Shown here piece after piece: positions 40,101 through 49,100 of a stretch of DNA of 64,000 bases. Positions within the stretch are counted from its first letter, which is position 1; the number at the start of each line of letters is the position of its first letter. A program made the position numbers and the translations under genes. Below the pieces are notes generated by a model. That model made no database searches. It saw nothing but the letters and a program-made list of their open reading frames with translations, and had not been told where the DNA came from. This DNA comes from Owenia fusiformis (Eukaryota > Annelida > Polychaeta > Sabellida > Oweniidae), in the NCBI GenBank assembly GCA_903813345.2, contig CAIIXF020000009.1:1116001-1180000 (forward strand). The letters are read 5' to 3'.

Positions 40101-43100
40101 TACACTTATACACCTTACTGCTTGCCTGGTCTATGACTTTGACCACCCAGGTAATTATAGCATTAACTATTATACTAGTCAGTCTATTGTCTCTCCTAGC
40201 AGGCGTCACATCTCCTATATGGGTGCTTATTATTACTACACTTATACACCTTACTGCTTGCCTGGTCTATGACTTTGACCAACCAGGTAATTATAGCATT
40301 AACTATTATACTAGTCAGTCTATTGTCTCTCCTAGCAGGCGTCACATCTCCTATATGGGTGCCTATCATTACTACACTTATACACCTTACTGCTTGCCTT
40401 GTCTATGACTTTGACCAACCAGGTAATTGTAGCATTAACTATTATACTAGTTAGTCTATTGTCTCTCCTAGTGAGGGTCACATCTCCTATATGGGTGCCT
40501 ATCATTACTACACTTATACACCTTACTGCTTGCCTGGTCTATGACTTTGACCAACCAGGTAATTATAGCATTAACTATTATACTAGTTAGTCTATTGTCT
40601 CTCCTAGCAGGCGTCACATCTCCTATATGGGTGCTTATTATTACTACACTTATACACCTTACTGCTTGCCTGGTCTATGACTTTGACCACCCAGGTAATT
40701 ATAGTATTAACTATTATACTAGTCAGTCTATTGTCTCTCCTAGCAGGCGTCACATCTCCTATATGGGTGCCTATTATTACTACACTTATACACCTTACTG
40801 CTTGCCTGGTCTATGACTTTGACCAACCAGGTAATTATAGCATTAACTATTATACTAGTCAGTCTATTGTCTCTCCTAGTGGGGGTCACATCTCCTATAT
40901 GGGTGCTTATTATTACTACACTTATACACCTTACTGCTTGCCTGGTCTATGACTTTGACCACCCAGTTAATTATAGCATTAACTATTATACTAGTCAGTC
41001 TATTGTCTCTCCTAGCAGGCGTCACATCTCCTATATGGGTGCTTATTATTACTACACTTATACACCTTACTGCTTGCCTGGTCTATGACTTTGACCAACC
41101 AGGTAATTATAGCATTAACTATTATACTAGTCAGTCTATTGTCTCTCCTAGCAGGCGTCACATCTCCTATATGGGTGCTTATTATTACTACACTTATACA
41201 CCTTACTGCTTGCCTTGTCTATGACTTTGACCAACCAGGTAATTGTAGCATTAACTATTATACTAGTCAGTCTATTGTCTCTCCTAGTGGGGGTCACATC
41301 TCCTATATGGGTGCCTATCATTACTACACTTATACACCTTACTGCTTGCCTGGTCTATGACTTTGACCACCCAGGTAATTATAGCATTAACTATTATACT
41401 AGTTAGTCTATTGTCTCTCCTAGTGGGGGTCACATCTCCTATATGGGTGCCTATTATTACTACACTTATACACCTTACTGCTTGCCTGGTCTATGACTTT
41501 GACCAACCAGGTAATTATAGCATTAACTATTATACTAGTTAGTCTATTGTCTCTCCTAGCAGGCGTCACATCTCCTATATGGGTGCCTATCATTACTACA
41601 CTTATACACCTTACTGCTTGCCTGGTCTATGACTTTGACCACCCAGGTAATTATAGCATTAACTATTATACTAGTTAGTCTATTGTCTCTCCTAGCAGGC
41701 GTCACATCTCCTATTTGGGTGCCTATCATTACTACACTTATACACCTTACTGCTTGCCTGGTCTATGACTTTGACCACCCAGGTAATTGTAGCATTAACT
41801 ATTATACTAGTCAGTCTATTGTCTCTCCTAGTGAGGGTCACATCTCCTATATGGGTGCCTATCATTACTACACTTATACACCTTACTGCTTGCCTGGTCT
41901 ATGACTTTGACCAACCAGGTAATTATAGCATTAACTATTATACTAGTTAGTCTATTGTCTCTCCTAGCAGGCGTCACATCTCCTATATGGGTGCCTATCA
42001 TTACTACACTTATACACCTTACTGCTTGCCTGGTCTATGACTTTGACCACCCAGGTAATTGTAGCATTAACTATTATACTAGTCAGTCTATTGTCTCTCC
42101 TAGTGGGGGTCACATCTCCTTTATGGGTGCCTATTATTACTACACTTATACACCTTACTGCTTGCCTGGTCTATGACTTTGACCAACCAGGTAATTATAG
42201 CATTAACTATTATACTAGTTAGTCTATTGTCTCTCCTAGCAGGCGTCACATCTCCTATATGGGTGCCTATCATTACTACACTTATACACCTTACTGCTTG
42301 CCTGGTCTATGACTTTGACCAACCAGGTAATTATAGCATTAACTATTATACTAGTTAGTCTATTGTCTCTCCTAGTGGGGGTCACATCTCCTATATGGGT
42401 GCCTATTATTACTACACTTATACACCTTACTGCTTGCCTGGTCTATGACTTTGACCACCCAGGTAATTATAGCATTAACTATTATACTAGTTAGTCTATT
42501 GTCTCTCCTAGTGAGGGTCACATCTCCTATATGGGTGCCTATCATTACTACACTTATACACCTTACTGCTTGCCTTGTCTATGACTTTGACCAACCAGGT
42601 AATTATAGCATTAACTATTATACTAGTCAGTCTATTGTCTCTCCTAGTGGGGGTCACATCTCCTTTATGGGTGCCTATTATTACTACACTTATACACCTT
42701 ACTGCTTGCCTGGTCTATGACTTTGACCAACCAGGTAATTGTAGCATTAACTATTATACTAGTCAGTCTATTGTCTCTCCTAGTGGGGGTCACATCTCCT
42801 ATATGGGTGCCTATCATTACTACACTTATACACCTTACTGCTTGCCTGGTCTATGACTTTGACCACCCAGGTAATTATAGTATTAACTATTATACTAGTC
42901 AGTCTATTGTCTCTCCTAGCAGGCGTCACATCTCCTATATGGGTGCCTATCATTACTACACTTATACACCTTACTGCTTGCCTTGTCTATGACTTTGACC
43001 AACCAGGTAATTATAGCATTAACTATTATACTAGTCAGTCTATTGTCTCTCCTAGTGGGGGTCACATCTCCTATATGGGTGCCTATCATTACTACACTTA

Positions 43101-46100
43101 TACACCTTACTGCTTGCCTTGTCTATGACTTTGACCAACCAGGTAATTATAGCATTAACTATTATACTAGTTAGTCTATTGTCTCTCCTAGCAGGCGTCA
43201 CATCTCCTATATGGGTGCTTATTATTACTACACTTATACACCTTACTGCTTGCCTTGTCTATGACTTTGACCAACCAGGTAATTATAGCATTAACTATTA
43301 TACTAGTTAGTCTATTGTCTCTCCTAGCAGGCGTCACATCTCCTATATGGGTGCTTATTATTACTACACTTATACACCTTACTGCTTGCCTGGTCTATGA
43401 CTTTGACCACCCAGGTAATTATAGCATTAACTATTATACTAGTCAGTCTATTGTCTCTCCTAGCAGGCGTCACATCTCCTATATGGGTGCTTATTATTAC
43501 TACACTTATACACCTTACTGCTTGCCTGGTCTATGACTTTGACCACCCAGGTAATTATAGCATTAACTATTATACTAGTCAGTCTATTGTCTCTCCTAGC
43601 AGGCGTCACATCTCCTATATGGGTGCTTATTATTACTACACTTATACACCTTACTGCTTGCCTGGTCTATGACTTTGACCACCCAGGTAATTGTAGCATT
43701 AACTATTATACTAGTCAGTCTATTGTCTCTCCTAGTGGGGGTCACATCTCCTATATGGGTGCCTATCATTACTACACTTATACACCTTACTGCTTGCCTG
43801 GTCTATGACTTTGACCACCCAGGTAATTATAGCATTAACTATTATACTAGTCAGTCTATTATCTCTCCTAGCAGGCGTCACATCTCCTATTTGGGTGCCT
43901 ATCATTACTACACTTATACACCTTACTGCTTGCCTGGTCTATGACTTTGACCACCCAGGTAATTATAGCATTAACTATTAAACCAGTCAATCTATTGTGT
44001 GTCTTTGAGTACCCTTGTAGCTATATTGATATCACTACTATTTATGTGTTTATAATTGGGAGCTGCAGAAGATAGTGTTGATGTACTTGATCAATGATAT
44101 CCTAATTATTGAATGTTTTACAGACAGTGGTGGAAACAAGTGGTTCAAGTTGTTTGATGCAGTTATATGGCGGCTCCTAATTCTGGGCTGTCTACAACCA
44201 ATCGCTGCAGTGATTGCTGCTTTTATCGTCCTTCCCTTAACCTCATTCACTATTGTACTAGGTAGGTATTTTATTTTACAAGGTATACAAGGTAAACCTT
44301 TGTCTTTTTGAGGTTAGGTGTGTATTATTGAGCTACTGTATGACTATTTTCATCTACTGCATATCAGAGGTGGCGTTAACGCAATTTTTTACGTTTTTTA
44401 CTCACATTTTTGCAACTCTGACGCAAATATTCATTGTCTACCAAGTCTTTCTGACGCACGTTTGTTTCACATGCAAAATCCCCGCTTGGTACTTGGTTAA
44501 ATTGATCACTATACGTGAAAATACGTGATTGATCAAATTTATAATTTTGCTAATTCCGAAAATCTAACATTTCGTTCAGCGCAATCGAGCCGCTTTCCTA
44601 CCGATCATTTTCTCATTTCGGTATTTCATATAATTTTTAAAGCCCTGTGATTCAGATTCAATGATAAACTTGAAAACATTGATCGATCCCTCGATTTGTT
44701 TATCTCGTGAAGCACGTTGCTAGGGGGCGTATCAAAAATGCAATAAAACGAACATAACATTGAACAATAATTTATTAATTTCATACTCCCTTCTAAGGAT
44801 TTTAGTGATCGTATATTTATCTAAATTACCGCATAAAATCTTCCCTTGAATGTTCACACGCTAGATTTACGAACCTTTAGTTTCCTTCGCAAGTTCGCAA
44901 AATTCCTTCGCTAAGTTAGCAAGTTTCCTTGAGCCGTCCCCTTCATCAGCATGCGCAGATGTAATGCGCAGTAGGTTTATCAATGGTGCTCACAGTGACC
45001 GATCTATCGTAAGTTTTCACCAAGTATTTTCAATTAACTCCCTCAAGTTAAGATCTTCGATTCACTAGATCTGAAGCTGATCCTATGAAGATAGATAATG
45101 GGCACATGAAAATCCAGTCGATCGCACATTAAGGGGGGTAATGATGATAAATTAGGTATGAAAACAAATCTACTTTCGGTTTCATTTGATCAGCTATAAT
45201 TACAAGATTCTACCGTATTCAATTTAAATGATGCCCAGTATTGTGGTCGGACTTATATTGCCGTTTTAGACTTTGGAATGATTGCAAAAATGTTGAATTT
45301 CAACATGAAACGCTTTGACCCCAATTTGTGTAACTCCACTCAGGGAGAAACTCCTCTCCCACTCCATTCACACCCATGACTCGCTGGACCAGATAATCAG
45401 ATGATTGATAGTGACATTTTTCTTGCAATTGCCTTTAAATTAATTAATTGTTAGTTGTTAATGTGCTATAAGAGTACAATAAAAGGTATGCACAAAATCA
45501 AAAAATAGATTTTGTATGTGGTTTCTACATTTTGTATGCATTTTTACTCAAGAAAAACACTTTTATAGCTTTGACTCAACTTTTTTTCTTGTGACTCACT
45601 TTTTTGAAACTACCTGAGTCATGATGACTCACAAAAATATATACCTACCGCCACCGCTGTGCATATGTATTTTATTGTTTAGTGTATTTTGTGACTTGGA
45701 TTGATTAACTACATATAATAGGCATCTTGAACTTAATATTGTCTTCTAATTTATCACACTGGGCATATTTTCATTATTTTACAACAAATAAAAATTAATT
45801 AATTAAAAGTACCACTTCTGCTTTCAGTCGGTGTTTTACGTCGTGGCTGTCGGGCATTCTGGGATACCATCATGTTCCATCTGGTTATCAAGAAGCGGGC
45901 GAGGGTTCCTGCAAGTGACAGTTTTATTGCACGTCGTATTGCTGGCCCGGGTCTTGCCTCAAATTACTTCTATCAGGTAGGAATGAACATTTTTCAATCT
46001 CTATTTCAAATCTATTTATGCGAGGGTTCCTGCAAGTGAAAGTTTTATTGCACGTCGTATTGCTGGCCCTGGTCTTGCTTCAAACTACTTCTATCAGGTA

Positions 46101-49100
46101 GGAATGAACATTTTTCAATCTCTATTTCGAATCTATTTATGCGAGGGTTCCTGCAAGTGACAGTTTTATTGCACGTCGTATTGCTGGCCCGGGTCTTGCC
46201 TCAAATTACTTCTATCAGGTAGGAATGAACATTTTTCAATCTCTATTTCGAATCTATTTATGCGAGGGTTCCTGCAAGTGAAAGTTTTATTGCACGTCGT
46301 ATTGCTGGCCCTGGTCTTGCCTCAAACTACTTCTATCAGGTAGGAATGGAAACTTTTCAATCTTTATTTCGAATCTATAAAGTGGGCATTAACATGATCA
46401 GTATGATTAAATGAGACAGTTGGTATATACATGTTTGTGTTTTAGATTAAACCAGAGTCTTATCTGTTATGTTAATAAAAACATGTATATGCTTCAGATT
46501 AAACCAGAGCAGGCACTAGCAGCATTCGAGTCTTGTCTGTTATGTTAATAAAAACATGTATATGCTTCAGATTAAACCAGAGCAGGCACTAGCAGCATTC
46601 GAGTCTTGTCTGTTATGTTAATAAAAACATGTATATGCTTCAGATTAAACCAGAGCAGGCACTAGCAGCATTCGAGTCTTGTCTGTTATGTTAATAAAAA
46701 CTTGTATATGCTTCAGATTAAACCAGAGCAGGCACTAGCAGCATTTGAGTCTTGTATGATATGTTAATAAAAACATGTATATGCTTCAGATCAAACCAGA
46801 GCAGGCACTAGCAGCATTCGAGTCTTGTCTGTTATGTTAATAAAAACTTGTATATGCTTCAGATTAAACCAGAGCAGGCACTAGCAGCATTTGAGTCTTG
46901 TCTGATATGTTAATAAAAACATGTATATGCTTCAGATTAAACCAGAGCAGGCACTAGCAGCATTTGAGTCTTGTCTGATATGTTAATAAAAACATGTATA
47001 TGCTTCAGATTAAACCAGAGCAGGCACTAGCAGCATTCGAGTCTTGTCTGTTATGTTAATAAAAACATGTATATGCTTCAGATTAAACCAGAGCAGGCAC
47101 TAGCAGCATTCGAGTCTTGTCTTGAACTTCATGAGTTGAAAGCTTGGAGGGATGCAACACTTAAACTCATTGAGCAACCACTCACTGAATATAGGTAAAC
47201 ATACAAAGTGAAATTCTAAATTTGAACAATAAGAAGTTATTAAACAGTTGTTTAATTAAATGGTTTCCTTTCACCCAAGATAACAATATGCACTGTAGGA
47301 TTAAATGAGATTTTGAATTTGTTATTGATTGAGAGGGTTGCATCTGGAGAAGCCTTGATAAAAGTTTACAGAATCATTTACTTTACAACTGATGATTTTA
47401 AAATAATGACAAAACTATAGATACATTGGTCATATAATAAATGAATCACATCTGGATGAGTTGAATTTGTTCAATTCAAGGTCAACCAACACTGTGATCT
47501 ATAAGTTGTACAAAATTAATAACACTGATTTGAAAATAATTGAAGTTTTAAGACTAATTTGACTTATATGAAAAAAGTCTACAAAGTCTCGTATTGAAGG
47601 CCTTGACACTTATTTGTGCAGTGTATGAATTGATTTATGATTTCAGTGACTTTGTGACAAAGGTGTTCCAGCCATTCTCTGCCAGTCTCAGCTCTCATGG
47701 AATATTTGAAAGTCTCAAAAAGGAGACTCATAATCTCACTCAAGCACTCAAGCATAAAATGGATGAGTAAGTATTCATTGTAAAACCCTCATCCTATATC
47801 TGAATCTGCCAAAATTGAATGGTTTCAGAACAATCTATAATGTACACCATCAATAGAATTTGACAAAAACTCTCTTCGAATTGCAAGATAATTGATTTAA
47901 AAACTCACTAGTATCACTTATATTAAAATAAAAGTCATTTGGAAATGTGAAATTCCAAGATATAGTATCATTAGATAGCCACTTAGTATTGTTACTTCTT
48001 TTCCAGACATGATTCACTATGAGTTGTTGAACTTTTTACAAGTTTAGGCCTACTCTATTTTCACTTTAAAGTTCAAAGCATCACCATAGTAACATGTGTA
48101 TTTTACTTCAGGAGAAAACGTATGCTGCACACAGGACTCAACTCTGAGCTGAAATCAAAGATTAAACTCACAGGCAGGGAGCTGAAGGTAGGAAATATCA
48201 AATAAGTCAAGTCCTCTTTCCCTCTGACATTGTTATTAATTCTATGGAATCACCCAGGCAGGGAGCTGAAGGTAGGAAATAAGTCCTCTAGCTGTCTGAC
48301 ATTATTAATTGATATTATGGAACAACCCACTCATCTGTCAGTCTATTCGTAAACATTTTTATTTGAACAAATGAAAATATCCATTTGTTTGAATTAGTAC
48401 CCATATATTTTATTGGTGTCCTTGCTGGTAATTTGCAAGAATGGTTCATGCTCCAACTTTGCCTTGTTTTGGACAAAATCTGCTTTATTTGGCATGTGGG
48501 GAGAGGATTTAGGACTTAGCAATAGCCTCTTGTCCAATCCCTTTCATTCACTGTAAACCAATTTCATGTATAATGTAATAATTGACGAATAAAATAATTT
48601 TAATTAATAAATGTGAGGCCACCAAATGGTGCCACTACTAATTGTTGTATACTACGCAGGTGACGATTGCGCTGTGCAGCAAATTGATTGAGAGCTTCTA
48701 TCCTGAGCATGTATTGAGCAGACACCTTAAGTCACAGGAACAATTCTGGGAGGAAAATGACTTGGAACCTTATGACTGGCAAGGTAACGATTGCAATTAT
48801 ATTTGAAATTCTGTCTACAGGGAAATCCTTAGGCCTTCAAAGGGAGTTGAAGCTGCACATTTTAAAAAGAACTTACTTAAACACATAAAATTATAACTCT
48901 GGGGATTGTTGGAGATTACTGGGGATTGCTGGGGATTGCTGTCCCTCTCAGTTGTTTTTCTCTGGTTCATGTTTCATGTGCTTCACTACTGGATTATGCA
49001 TTTAAAGTTTGACCAATCATAAAATTGCTGTTATGACAATGGTGTAATAATATTTATTATTGACCAATCATAAAATGCAAGGCATAATAATATTTGTTAT

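Noticed and set aside
32795-43944. Dozens of 60-113-codon open frames through the 136-bp array (MTLT..QVIIALTIIL... type)
   Set aside because: They are the exon 19 frame re-entered in each unit through the spacer; the 136-bp period shifts frame every unit, so none is an independent gene.
32830-43981. CRISPR-like array
   Set aside because: Whole units are near identical with no variable spacers, the sequence derives from an exon, and the genome is eukaryotic.
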